From Sacculina carcini (lineage: Eukaryota > Arthropoda > Thecostraca > Sacculinidae): DNA of 64,000 nt. Where the stretch lies: assembly GCA_916048095.2 (NCBI GenBank), contig OU696593.1, positions 6,364,946 through 6,428,945 on the forward strand. Reading direction: 5' to 3'. A program made the translations under genes and the position numbers. How positions within the stretch are numbered: position 1 is the first letter of the stretch; each line of letters begins with the position of its first letter. Below are positions 1 through 20,536 of this stretch, in pieces. A model generated the notes under the pieces. The model ran no database searches. It was not told the origin of the DNA and saw nothing but the letters and a program-made list of their open reading frames with translations.

Positions 1-256
1 TACTCAAAATAGTTGAGGGTCCCATGCAATTAACCAACTGAGTCAACTTTGAACACTAATGTATGATGGCTATCATCCCCCGAGCCTCGACACAAATCTA
101 CGCCCTTGGACGAGAGGAGGCTATAACTCAATATGAGGAGATTATATAGCTCACCAGGGCACAGGAACGATGCTCAAATTTGTGCCAATTTTGACGATTA
201 CTAAAACAGCAATCACACACTTGAATCGAACACAGCAAACGCCACAAAATCAGTCT

Positions 257-262
257 TTTATT
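257..262 (-). terminator. Candidate polyadenylation signal of FARS2
   Basis: On the minus strand this reads AATAAA, about 665 bases after the FARS2 stop codon at 926-928. Bases 1-925 otherwise show no coding region I can recognise and are read as 3'UTR and downstream DNA. Confidence 0.35.
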
Positions 263-925
263 GAACAACATAAAATGCACATAAAAGAGCAGGCACTAGA
301 GCAGACAGACCGACCTCGTGCTACCATAATGATCTTCCACACTGCACTCAATGGACCACAGAGGTTAATGCGCAAACGACACTTTACTGCCACAAGAACA
401 TTACGGCAAGCAGGTCGATACAACAAAATACGACTGACAAACGGGACAAAGAAACAAAGAAGCGAAAAGCCGAAATAACAACACGAATACATGAAGAAGA
501 CCAAAAATGAAAAAGGTATTATCCTAAATACGTCATTAGCTGCGGGTAATAACACACAAATATATCATTATAAACTTCCTCTATTACCGTTTTACAACAG
601 ACAGACAGCGGAGGAGGCAGAAATGTGTAGCGGTGATTGTACATTCAGTCAGCGAGCTACACGGGAACAAATGGTCGAGATGAAACAATATCGTAAAAGC
701 AATATCGAAGAATAAAAAACCAAGAATCAAATAAGTCAAATATCTTGTATCTGGCTTGTATGTGGCCAGCGTAGAACAGTGACAGCTTAGCCTATGAATT
801 GCCTCGACTTGAAATACCGCCATGTATGCTAAGCACGCACATAACTGAACGTCTCAAGGAATTCATCGAAATGGGAAGCCGCAACTAGGAAACGGGCAGA
901 AGGAAAGACAATTTTGAACGGCAAT

Positions 926-9979
<9,054 letters not shown>

Positions 9980-10475
9980 GTTGCCACGAGCGCACGCACA
10001 AATAGTCAAGATTACCTAACAACACCAGCGAGCAAACCACCAGTATTAAAACCAGCAAAACTCTAATTAAATAACAAGAGATTCTGGAAAGTTTAATAAG
10101 AAACAAATTATGATAAAAATTGTAATTTAAAACAACAAATATGAAATAGTATATTCAGAGAAACGCCACTCAGATATAACGATAATTCAACATCTTCGGC
10201 AGCTTTTACGTCGCCCCCTAAATCCACATAAAATTAGCCTGCTGTGAAACCACGCTCAAGATTTTATAATTACAGTAACGCGCTCACGAAAAAAATCACC
10301 ATTAAATAGAGATAATTCAAGGCTTGCAGAAACACAAATGAAATACCTTGGATCAATAATAAAAGTGTATTCAAACAAAAAGCACAAACACTCAAATGAG
10401 ACCACGCAAAAATAAAAAACATGTCACCAAGCATAATCGTCAGCTAGCCCCAGAACAGACCAAACAAATAGACTG

Positions 10476-11105
10476 TTATGAAGCCTCCGCGCTCAATTCC
10501 TCGCCGGATAAGCGCGCCATCTCACGCCTCACACGAGCTAGAATCTGTGATTCCAGTTGGTCAAGCGGGGCTGCTCCGTCCAGGAACTCCACCCTCAATC
10601 GCTGCTCCAAAACGACGCGCTCCAGATGGCGCTTATAATGCTCGTGCATGGGCCAGACACACTGCTCGAAATAGCCGTCCACATCGGGCGGCTCATAGGT
10701 GCGCAAGCGTCGCCGCTGCCAGCACACGTCACGAGACAGAGTGACGTAGAACATGACGTCACACTGCTGCCGCACCGCCTCACAATTCAGCACCAGGTGA
10801 CCTTCGACTATGACAAGAACAGTGCCTCCGTGCTGATCGTTAAGAGAAGTCACCAGCGTCCGCAAATCATCCGCCAATCGTGGCAAATCCAACGCCTCCA
10901 AGACGTCCCAGTTGTTGGCGCCAAGTCCGGGCAGTTTCTGATGCCGCTCGTCATCCTCCGGCAAGAAGTACTCGTCCTGACTGAGCACGTGCGCTGGTGC
11001 GCCACAATTGGCCGCTAGCCGCGCCGCCAGTGTCGACTTTCCTCCACACGTGACACCGCCGACAGCCACAACCACACATCGCCCGGTCTTGGTCACAGTA
11101 TGCAT
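10476..11105 (-). CDS. NMRK1: Nicotinamide riboside kinase
   Basis: The enzyme phosphorylates nicotinamide riboside to NMN in the salvage route to NAD+. The single exon encodes 209 residues; human NMRK1 has 199. The start is the ATG at 11105, because the reading frame further upstream has no other ATG. The P-loop is GGVTCGGKST at residues 16-25. SQDEYFLPE (42-50) matches the family's SQDDFF region with its catalytic Asp. NNWDVLEAL (64-72) matches the YDVLEAL substrate-binding segment. The lid and C-terminal motif is RTYEPPDVDGYFEQCVWPM (135-153), matching the family's YxPPD-x-PGYFxxxVWPM. The gene sits about 500 bases upstream of FARS2 and 290 bases downstream of DPM2, all on the minus strand. 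The distinction between NMRK1 and NMRK2 is not secure. Confidence 0.93.
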   Translation of the reverse strand: MHTVTKTGRCVVVAVGGVTCGGKSTLAARLAANCGAPAHVLSQDEYFLPEDDERHQKLPGLGANNWDVLEALDLPRLADDLRTLVTSLNDQHGGTVLVIVEGHLVLNCEAVRQQCDVMFYVTLSRDVCWQRRRLRTYEPPDVDGYFEQCVWPMHEHYKRHLERVVLEQRLRVEFLDGAAPLDQLESQILARVRREMARLSGEELSAEAS

Positions 11106-11395
11106 CGAGGCGCAAGCGACCGAACGCAGGAAGATGCACGTGAAAAATAGACAACACGGCAATAAACCGCCGTCAGTCAGTCAGTCGGTCATAGAGCAAC
11201 CTCGCAAGTCATTGAACGCGGCGGCCGTTGAGAAAGACCACTCGGACAGGTGTATTCGTGCCACACTCAAATATTGAACCTCCACACAAAACAACCGCTT
11301 ATCTACATGACAAAAAACAGCCAGCTTAAGGAAGGAGGCATCAGCCTAAAATCCACACGCGCTTTCAAATCCAGCCACCCTCCTGTTCACCAGAC

Positions 11396-11647
11396 TTAAT
11401 CCTGTTTGGCCCGCGGCTCAATAAACACAGCGTACACCACCGACCAGAACACAGCCAATGAAACGCCGGCAACGCCCAGAGCACACGGCGCAAACACCCA
11501 CACCGGTGACAGCGGAAACAAAACGTGCAGCCAGTGTTGCGGACTAACAAACACCAGTCCCACAAGCCAAAACAACACGTAACACGCCACAAACGCTAAC
11601 AACGTCAACAGAACTGTCGCCACGCATCTGTCGTAGCCGCGCAACAT
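11396..11647 (-). CDS. DPM2: Dolichol-phosphate mannose synthase regulatory subunit 2
   Basis: DPM2 is a small ER-membrane protein that stabilises dolichol-phosphate mannose synthase and also takes part in GPI-anchor synthesis. The exon encodes 83 residues from the ATG at 11647; vertebrate DPM2 has 84. Two hydrophobic membrane segments lie at about residues 9-32 and 46-74. Between them SPQHWLH (35-41) corresponds to the family's conserved DSQHVIH-type loop. The chain ends in a short basic tail (EPRAKQD). Sequence identity is moderate, so the call rests on length, the double-membrane layout, the SQH-like loop and the aromatic pattern. It lies between AROS and the riboside kinase on the same strand. 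Confidence 0.72.
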   Translation of the reverse strand: MLRGYDRCVATVLLTLLAFVACYVLFWLVGLVFVSPQHWLHVLFPLSPVWVFAPCALGVAGVSLAVFWSVVYAVFIEPRAKQD

Positions 11648-11840
11648 ACGTGTCAACACCACCACGATCGCAGCATACGCGCCAATTAAATACCAACATC
11701 AATAAGCATGGCAGAGACAACGGAGAGAAGCCAACGCCCACAGACCGCTACATAAACATCACAAAAACTCTCTCCCTATGATCACACACACACACTCTCT
11801 CCCTCTCTCCCTATGATCACACACAGCCTCTTTCTTCAAC

Positions 11841-12413
11841 CTAGGCCCGCCGCACGGCAGCACCGAGAAAGTGCTCGCGCTCAAACTGTTCAAACTGCTT
11901 GTCCGAGAAGCAGGACTTGGCCAGTCCGCGCCGCTGCAGCCGCCGCCGCTGCACCGCCGCCCGCCTCTCAATCTGCTGGCGAGCCCAGCTGTCCGGCCCG
12001 CTGGACGTCGAGAAGTCGGCCAGCTGCTCCACCAGCTGCTGATCGACCGGAGCTTCACTGAGCCGCCGCAGCAGCTGCGCCGCCTGCTCGGTGCAGTCTC
12101 GTTGCCGGCGACGTCGCTCGCCGTACAACTCCACCAATGAGAGTTTGCCGCCGGAGCGACGTGATGCACTTGACGCGCCGGACGGTCGGGTTGCCTTGGA
12201 ATTGGAGCGATGAGCGCCGCTGACAATGTTGTTACTGCTGGCGGTGTTGTTTTCGTTGACGTGCTGGTTGTTGTTGTTAATGTTGTCGACGTGTTGACGG
12301 CAGCCACTGGAAGTATCGGCAGTGGTGGTGGATACCGTGCTATTGTTCTTGCTCTTGTTGAAGGAATCGTCGCTGAAAAGCGCCAGCGATTTCTTGACCA
12401 GCGCCGCGCTCAT
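11841..12413 (-). CDS. RPS19BP1: Active regulator of SIRT1 / RPS19-binding protein 1
   Basis: In mammals AROS is a small nucleolar protein that binds ribosomal protein RPS19 and has been reported to enhance SIRT1 activity. The 190-residue product begins MSAALVKKSLALFSDD, close to the family N-terminus MSAALLRRGLELL. It ends with FSDKQFEQFEREHFLG, matching the family's conserved C-terminal acidic/aromatic helix. Between them lies a long Ser/Thr/Asn-rich stretch (about residues 17-95) and then an Arg-rich helix (QQIERRAAVQRRRLQRRGLAK) like the basic segment of the family. The start is the ATG at 12413. It is about 45 residues longer than human AROS because of the low-complexity insert. It is the most upstream member of the minus-strand cluster and diverges from GATAD2. 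Confidence 0.85.
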   Translation of the reverse strand: MSAALVKKSLALFSDDSFNKSKNNSTVSTTTADTSSGCRQHVDNINNNNQHVNENNTASSNNIVSGAHRSNSKATRPSGASSASRRSGGKLSLVELYGERRRRQRDCTEQAAQLLRRLSEAPVDQQLVEQLADFSTSSGPDSWARQQIERRAAVQRRRLQRRGLAKSCFSDKQFEQFEREHFLGAAVRRA

Positions 12414-14289
12414 CACTGGTACACTCAACCGCGCTGATTTCACATAATAATAATAGTAATAAACAAGTAACACCACCACCAAAAATTTAGGTATAAAACA
12501 TCATCAAACATTCACCACATGAATACACCTTTTACCGCACTTTAACTTGATTAGAACCCATACACTTTAACACCGCAATAAACTAAAATGAAGCCTAAAT
12601 AAAACTTAATATATAAAAAATATTAGGTATAAAGGAAAACATTGATCAAGTGTTTACAAAGCACCTATATTTAAACCAGAATTAAATAATCACGATGCTG
12701 AGATTAAAATACATTCTCCTTAATCAAACATTGACATAGAAACAAATTTTAGCTCGAAGCACAATCGTATCAAATGTAAGCTACACACTCATGTTAAAGG
12801 GGAGAACAGACCAAAACACCGATTTGTATTTAATTAACCACAGTAGAAAATCGAAATATATGTCTTTCAATATTCACAGATTCTCCTCAGAATATTTGAG
12901 AATAAAAAATTAAAGACCTGGCAAGAAACTACAGCACTAAGCAGCAAACAAGACAACCCCGTGCCGACCAGTCACGCTGTCACTGATTTAAATCAGATGC
13001 GTACGGATTGAACTCGACTCATTAATCTGTATCATTAATAATTCAATTTGTGTTGTCCTATTTAAGCCCTACAATACTTAATTCAGGATTCATATAACAA
13101 TCACATTCCAGAGATATATGCCTTTTCCAATGGATGAAATGTGCCCCATTAGTTATGGTGCTTGTACTCAGTAGGCACTAATCAAACATATCTATCGCAT
13201 TAATGAGCTTCATTGATTAATTTACATGATGTGCATGATGTTTTTAATCAATCCATATGGATTCTGCATAGGAATATGAATGAGCTTCTTGCGAGAAATT
13301 GTGTTCAAAACCTTTGAAAACCAGTATAAGAATGACTACATGAAAAATCAATGTTCGGCATATGAAAAATATTGAGTTAAAAATTATGCGTTTTGAGAAT
13401 TATCGTCGGATTAGACAATTGAATCAATTTGAACGTAAATGAAATTCATACTAATATACCAATTATGCAGAACAAGATCGTCTGATTAAAATGACCACGG
13501 CAGCGTTAATGTGTCGACGCGGCTGACATTTGGTGTGGTTTTTGTGATTGATTTGCTCTTTAATGAAAATGTATCGGCAATTATATTAATATTGATTTTT
13601 TATCGTTCGTTTTTTGTTAAGCCGGTTATTGTTATACTTTTATTATTCTAATTTAGCTCTCACTATACCAAATTTTATCTTAGCGTCGTGTGGGAAATTT
13701 TACACGGGGATTGTCTTACCGTTCAATTGCTGGGAACTTGAGTGTTTTGGACTCTTTTCTCATTTAAAGGAGCAGTAATCTTATAACAATTCATGTGTCT
13801 CGAAACGACAAGTATGGATATATTGCGGTTCGATAGTTATTTTCGCTCGGATTTTTTGACAAATGGAATTGATCCCTTGATTGAAAAACATTGCGTGATT
13901 CACTTCATGGTAATTTTCAGGGACAAGCACAGGGAACAAGATTAATTTGTTCAATAGGATATGTTCAGCTCAGTAGAACGACACCATATAGTTTTTGAGT
14001 GGCAGTGATTTTCGTCTGTGTGTGTTTCTCACTCAGTCTCGTTCGTTTTAATCATTGTTTTATTTGTGTATTTCATGCGGTGAGCACCGCAGAGACCTGA
14101 GGCGTAATGCGCGTTGCAGGCATTATGCATGTGTCATTGTTAAATGTGTTTATACATTTGTTGTGTATTTCAGAGTGAAGGTACATCGAGCTGCACTCAT
14201 CATAGCCACATCAACGCCGCACGTGTGTGTGTGTGCGTGTGAGTGAGTGAGAGCCCTCCCTTTGCCCGGCCGGACGTACACAGACAGAC
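12414..14289. other. Divergent intergenic region between RPS19BP1 and GATAD2
   Basis: This AT-rich stretch of about 1.9 kb separates two divergently read genes and should hold both promoters. I see no coding region. A good 3' splice site (TTGTGTATTTCAG) ends at 14173, so GATAD2 probably has a 5'UTR intron whose upstream exon lies in this interval. A short TG-rich run at 14221-14245 lies in the presumed 5'UTR. Confidence 0.5.
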
Positions 14290-16695
14290 ATGGACCTGAG
14301 CGTGCGGCGGGACTCGCGTGTCGGCGACGCGATCATGGATTTATCCAGCCGCGGCATCACAGTGACACGCATGATCGACTGTGGCGCCCCCTCTGTGGCA
14401 GCCACTGCCGCGCCTCTCGACATGTCCAGTCGCCAACACCAGAACAACAATCATAATCATAATGCGCATCAGCAGCGGTCACTGCGTCCCCGCACGTCGG
14501 CCACCAGCTACGCCGAAGGTCTCGACGTTGTGGTCATTGAGGACGAACCAGACCCCGCTGCGTCCAACTTCTCCGCCGCCTCACTGACGCGTCATCGTAC
14601 CGTGCTTGACGGATGTGACAGTGACGTCGTGCCGGCGGACGTCGCATCCTGGCAGCAGCAGCAGGATGACGAGGAGAAACCGCTGCCGCCTCCTGTGAAG
14701 CCGTTGAGCGGCGAGGAGCGCGCCCGTCGACTGGACATGGTGCGGCGACTGCGCAACGAACTGCGCACCGAGGAGACCAAGCTGGTGCTGTTGCAACGCA
14801 TGAAACACTTCCAGATGAACGACGCCGGCCTGCCGTCGGCCTCGCCCGCCGCCTCAGTCCGGCCACTCAACAACTCGAGCAACAGCGGGACGGCGGGACG
14901 AGCCACGTCGGCGCTGACAGTGTCGGCGGTGCGGCCCGACGTCAAGCCGCAAGTGAAGCCTCCGCCGGCGCATCATAATCGCATCAGCGGCGGCGCTGGC
15001 GCTAGTTCTGTTTCGGTCTTGTCTGTCAGCAGCGGCGGAGATTTGTCACGACTCACTGCCGCCCAGCAGAACCGCTTCAAGTCGGCCGTCGCGGCACATC
15101 AGGGCAGCGGCGGCGCGGCGTCGTCCACGGCCTTCTCTTATCCGCTCACGTCCGAGGTGGACATAAGACGCGACTCGCCCGTGCCTCAAGCACCGCCGGC
15201 CGCACATGCCAAGCAGCATCATTCACTCTCGTCACACTACCAACAACAACAACAACAACAACAGCCGCAAGCTGCGAGACAACAGCAGCAACATTATCAG
15301 GTGTCGGTGGAGAAGAGACAGGCGGCCGCCAAGCTGGCGTTGCGACGGCAGCTGGAGAAAACGCTGCTGCAAATTCCTCCGCCCAAGCCGCCGCCGCCAC
15401 ATATGAGCTTCGTGCCGAACGGCAGCAACGCGCAGTTTGTCTATCTGCTCGGTCTGGAGCAGACGGTCGACTATCTCAAGTCTGAGGGGCAGCACAATCA
15501 ACAAGCAGCGGCGGGGACGGGCACCGCCTCAACGACCTGCGAGAACTTTGTGTGCAGTCAGTGTGGCCGCGACTTCACGCCCGTGTGGCGCCTGGACTCT
15601 GACACGGCAACGACCATCGGCAACAACAACAGCAGCGCCAGAACGACAGCGACAGGCGGCGGCGGTGTGCGCGTCACCTGCGAGGAATGCGTCACATCGA
15701 ATGTCAAGAAGAAGTTGAAGGCGGAGCACACAAGTCGACTGAAGGCGGCCTTTGTCAAGGCTCTGCAACAGGAGCACGAGATTGAGACGCAGCTGAACAA
15801 GCTGGCGGCGGCGGCGGCCGTCGTGTCCGGCTCTCCGTCGCCGGTTCCGTCTCCGGCGTCCGGAGCTCCGCCACCACCACCCACTCCGCCCACGCCGGAG
15901 ACCACAATTACTCCGATCCCCAACAGTGGCAATATGGGACGGCGTGATTTGAACATATCACAACAGCATCACAGCGCGAGACATCACAACACTCATCATG
16001 CCCCTCACCATCACTCTCATCATCACTCTCATCATCATGGGTCTCGTTCATCACCGCGACCACGTGACTCGCCGCGTCATCAGCAGCACGTGAACTCGAC
16101 GGATCGGTCGTCTCGTGCCGGTCCGTCATCATCTTCATCTTCAGCCGCCGCCGCAGCAGCCAAGTTGTCGGCCGCCGAGTTGGAGTACATGAAGAAACTG
16201 GCCGATCCCAAGTACGCCGCCTCGGCACTGCTCAACCCGGTGATGATGGCGGCCGCGATGAACCAGTCTGCGGCGGCGGCACTCGCCTCGGCTCAACAGC
16301 AATTACTGCGCCTGCCCACCTCCACTTCTGCCGCCACTTCATCCTCCTCCTCGATCTCATCTCAACAACAACAACAACAGCAGCAAATGTTGGCGGCAGC
16401 GGCGGCCGGAACTTTCAATCCTCTGCTCTACTCGTACCAGCTAGCCATGGCTCAAGTAGCGCAGCAGCAGCAACAACAACAACAGGCCGCGGTGGCCGCA
16501 GCAGCAGCCAAGAATCCGGCAGTTAGCGGAGGCGGCGGACACACGGCAGCCACCGCGGCAGCCACACAGCAAGCTCTGGCCGATCTGCAGCGGCAGTATC
16601 TACTAGACATGATTCCTTCTCAACAAGTACTGCCGCCCGGCTGGCCACGAAACGCCGGCAGTAACAACGGAACTGGCGGCGGTGCAAAACGGTGA
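14290..16695 (+). CDS. GATAD2: Transcriptional repressor p66 of the NuRD complex
   Basis: p66 bridges MBD2/3 and CHD4 in the nuclear NuRD chromatin-remodelling and deacetylase complex. The 801-residue frame is uninterrupted. An N-terminal acidic patch LDVVVIEDEPD (about 78-88) resembles the DVIVLSDNE motif of vertebrate p66. The CR1 coiled coil that pairs with MBD spans about 139-177 (RLDMVRRLRNELRTEETKL). CR2 has a GATA-type zinc finger: CSQC at 422-425 and CEEC at 464-467, followed by the highly conserved SNVKKKLKAEHTSRLKAAFV. The loop between the cysteine pairs is 38 residues, about twice the normal GATA length. Long polyGln, polyAla, Ser and His tracts fill the linkers. The coding region has no intron, unlike its neighbours. 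It is the only GATAD2 copy in view. Confidence 0.95.
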   Translation: MDLSVRRDSRVGDAIMDLSSRGITVTRMIDCGAPSVAATAAPLDMSSRQHQNNNHNHNAHQQRSLRPRTSATSYAEGLDVVVIEDEPDPAASNFSAASLTRHRTVLDGCDSDVVPADVASWQQQQDDEEKPLPPPVKPLSGEERARRLDMVRRLRNELRTEETKLVLLQRMKHFQMNDAGLPSASPAASVRPLNNSSNSGTAGRATSALTVSAVRPDVKPQVKPPPAHHNRISGGAGASSVSVLSVSSGGDLSRLTAAQQNRFKSAVAAHQGSGGAASSTAFSYPLTSEVDIRRDSPVPQAPPAAHAKQHHSLSSHYQQQQQQQQPQAARQQQQHYQVSVEKRQAAAKLALRRQLEKTLLQIPPPKPPPPHMSFVPNGSNAQFVYLLGLEQTVDYLKSEGQHNQQAAAGTGTASTTCENFVCSQCGRDFTPVWRLDSDTATTIGNNNSSARTTATGGGGVRVTCEECVTSNVKKKLKAEHTSRLKAAFVKALQQEHEIETQLNKLAAAAAVVSGSPSPVPSPASGAPPPPPTPPTPETTITPIPNSGNMGRRDLNISQQHHSARHHNTHHAPHHHSHHHSHHHGSRSSPRPRDSPRHQQHVNSTDRSSRAGPSSSSSSAAAAAAKLSAAELEYMKKLADPKYAASALLNPVMMAAAMNQSAAAALASAQQQLLRLPTSTSAATSSSSSISSQQQQQQQQMLAAAAAGTFNPLLYSYQLAMAQVAQQQQQQQQAAVAAAAAKNPAVSGGGGHTAATAAATQQALADLQRQYLLDMIPSQQVLPPGWPRNAGSNNGTGGGAKR

Positions 16696-17462
16696 TCTGT
16701 CTGCTGTGTATCTGTGTGCGTGTCTTCTCAACCGAACTGTCTATTTTCTCAATCTCATCGTCACTTAATGTCTCTGAAGACACACACACACACGCACAAA
16801 CACACACATACATACACAATGATTTTGTAGTCCTGTCTTCAAGCTGTGTGTGTGTGTGTTAGTGTGATTGAGTGTTTGTGTTGTGATTGGTTTTTTGTCG
16901 TTGACAAAGTGTACAAATTGTGTTGTGGTTTTTTGTTCGCCCGTTCAACGGGTTGTGTGATGTTGCTGATCAGAAAGTGTGTGTGTGTTTGTGTTTGCGC
17001 CGCCCATTCGTTTAGTTTGGATTTAGCACATCGTGTGTGTGTGTGTGTGTTTCTTCGTTTTGTGTGTGGGTGTTTGTGTGTTTGTTACTCTGTACGTGTG
17101 TGTGTGTGTGTGCTGCCTGATTGCAGAAAGTGTTTCTACTGCCGTTCTGTCACTGGGACTCTGTGTGTGTGTGTGTGTGTCAGTGTGTGTGTGTGTGTGT
17201 GTGTGTCTCTGTTTGTCAGTGTGTGAGAGGTAGGGAAGAGGTTGCACAAATTGGTCGCGGCCGTGAGTGCCGATTCTCTGCTAGTGAATGAGTGTGTTTG
17301 TTCATTGGTCGGCTGTGCACCAGACCCTGACCGATCAGTTTATTAGCGAGCCACACGACAAAGACGCGCCCACCAATCATTTTTCTTGAATCACCGAGCT
17401 AGGTGCTGGCAGTATGTTGGCTCATCTAGAGCCGTGCCAATGTTGACATGTGACTAGCGCAC

Positions 17463-18012
<550 letters not shown>

Positions 18013-18102
18013 CGTTCCATCGAGGTTGTTGAGGCTGCGGTTGTTGCCTTTCTGTGTGTCAGCATTGGTTATTCTTGTGTGTGTGTGTGTGTGTGAAAAT
18101 TC

Positions 18103-18108
18103 AATAAA
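18103..18108 (+). terminator. Candidate polyadenylation signal of GATAD2
   Basis: A canonical AATAAA lies 92 bases after the end of the giant (TG)n tract and about 1.4 kb after the stop codon. It is the first clear plus-strand hexamer I noticed downstream of the gene. Confidence 0.45.
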
Positions 18109-18307
18109 TGTCTCACTGTCGGCGCATGTTTGAGCTGTGCTAGCGTCCAATACGTCCAATATGTTTCGCGCGGTTGTCCTGATATTGAGCCTTGTAGAAT
18201 GGTGCCTAACATGCTTTACTGGTCGAAAACGAGTATAGTGATGTAATTTAGCAAGTAGGATGCAGTGTGTATTTGCCAATGCCCGGGTTGAAGGTTCAAG
18301 GCCTCGA

Positions 18308-18601
18308 ATGACAGCTGCTATACGGGAAGAAGCCGAAGCTTGCAAACACACACAAGAGTGTCCCGTGCAGCTCGCTGCCACCGCAGAACCAACCCTCTCC
18401 ACGCTATGACACCACAAGGACGGAAGATGTATTAGATAGGGCCACCTCCCCAGAATGCATGGCACAACTCATGACTGATATCTGGTACCATCATTTACTG
18501 CTGGGTGGACAGGGGCTGTTGGATTATATCCTCCGCCGGGTTTCGAACCACGGACCTCCCGCTTGTGAAGCGAATGTTCTACCACTATACCACGGAATCC
18601 A
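18308..18601 (-). mobile_element. tRNA-derived SINE, copy 1
   Basis: Read on the minus strand the element starts with a tRNA-like head (18601-18529). It has box A TAGTGGTAGAAC and box B GGTTCGAAACC, and an anticodon arm TTCGC-TTCACAA-GCGGG that would read CAC (Val-like). The acceptor stem does not pair fully and no CCA or terminator is seen. A body of about 220 bases follows, shared with the copy at 36988-37300. Shared sequence includes TACCAGATATCAGTCATGAG and CATTCTGGGGAGGTGGCC. Because head and body recur together, it is a SINE and not a tRNA gene. Confidence 0.88.
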
Positions 18602-18641
18602 GCAAAGAGAGAGTGTATGAACCAAATTACCTCCATGAACC

Positions 18642-18647
18642 TTTATT
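18642..18647 (-). terminator. Candidate polyadenylation signal of the zinc-finger gene
   Basis: AATAAA on the minus strand, about 870 bases after the zinc-finger stop codon at 19518. The interval 18650-19517 shows no coding region; it holds a (CA)n run near 19180-19203 and a GAGA-rich run near 19315-19340. Confidence 0.35.
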
Positions 18648-19517
18648 CAGCAATAAATCCAGTCATGGCTAGCACCACAAAATAATTATGTGTGTTTCAG
18701 GGAGGACAGCAGACGCACACACACAGTGCCATCTATGTGGTATGAACTGAAAACACTGAAAATGGTGACGGTGATAATATGAAACAGCATAAAGCTAGCA
18801 AGGAACTGCGTTACAAAACAAACGACACGCAATACAATCGCACAAACACTCGCCAAAAAGCATGCAAATAATGCGGGAGACCTGGTCACAATTAGGAACT
18901 CATAAAGACTATTAGCTCATTACGAATTGGTAACACACAAACAGCTCAAACCTGAAACTGGCAACATTCGAAAATCACAATAAACAATGGATAAAATCTA
19001 ACCCAAACACAAAAGCAGCAAAGTAGGGCTCATTTTCGCGTCTGAGTGCGCCAGAAAAAATACACAACAAAAATGCATCCACTTGAGGTACAGCCAAATA
19101 ACAGTATAAAAATTAACACCACAATCACATGAGCGAAATTACGACCACTCACACTCACTCAATACTATTAATACTGCAATAACACACACACACACACACA
19201 CATACAGCTCTAACTGGCTGAATTTCCAGGCACAAACACACACATACACTGAATCATCGCTTGATCACATAAATAATCGGCACAAAAGAAGACAAACACC
19301 AACGAGAAGAAATAGCGAGAGAGAGAGAGAGAGAGACAGATAGATAGACAAAAGAAGCGAATAGGAGAAAAAGGAGGTTGTGGGAGAGTAGGAAATAAAG
19401 AAGTAGAAAGAGACAAAGGAAAGATACGAGCGAGAGAGAAGATAAGAGAGAACAGATAGAAGAGAGATGAAACGAGGGGAGATGAGACAGAAGGAAGAGA
19501 GCGGATGGGAGAAGACA

Positions 19518-19861
19518 TCACCAGTCAAGTATATCATCTGTGAGAGAGTGTTGTTGTTGTGACAGACTTGACATGACTTGTCTTGTCGCATCATTTGGTT
19601 GTTGTGAATTTTCTGACACAGCCGACCCTCTTCCTCCATCATCAAGATCATCATCAGTGTTCTCTGTCAGGCGACCAGCGCAAGCAGCATGAACGCTGTG
19701 CAAGTGGGCTCGGTGAGACTCGGCCCGAACAAACGTCAGACCACAGCGGTCGCACGAAAAGTTGGCTAGGTACTTGATCTTGCGTCCAGTCAACCTGCCA
19801 CCACGGCTGGGGCGATGTTTACCACGACCACCGACAGAGGGAGCTAGCAACACAAACATAA

Positions 19862-19892
<31 letters not shown>

Positions 19893-20490
19893 TACGAATA
19901 CACAAAGATTCACATAGAAAAACGCCCATACACAAACACACAGATACATTTATAACGCAATTTTCACCCGAAGGTCTCAAAAGCATGAAACACACACACA
20001 CACACAACACAAACACACACACACACACACACACGAACACACACACACACACACACACAACACAAACACTGACACACACATACACAACACAAACACTGAC
20101 ACACACACACACACACAACACAAACACTGACACACACATACACAACACAAACACACACACACATAAAGCTGAACTGACCGCGAGTACGACCAGCGGTGGC
20201 TGAGTTATTATTGCTCGTGTGTGTCGCGTCATCGCTGGCATTGTCCTCATGTAAACGACGAATGTGCACACGTAGATTGGCTGCCACACACACACACACA
20301 TACATACAGTTATATATAAACACACACACACACACACATAGACACACACATAGACATGTACACACATTCACAAACAAACACACACATACATACATACTGA
20401 CACACATACATGCATACTGACAAACATACATACACACATACTGACACATACACACAGACACTGACACACACACGCATACAGTTATATATG

Positions 20491-20536
<46 letters not shown>

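Noticed and set aside
18529-18601. tRNA-Val (CAC) gene on the minus strand
   Set aside because: The acceptor stem pairs poorly, and head plus body recur at 36988-37300 with a different anticodon loop; it is a SINE head.
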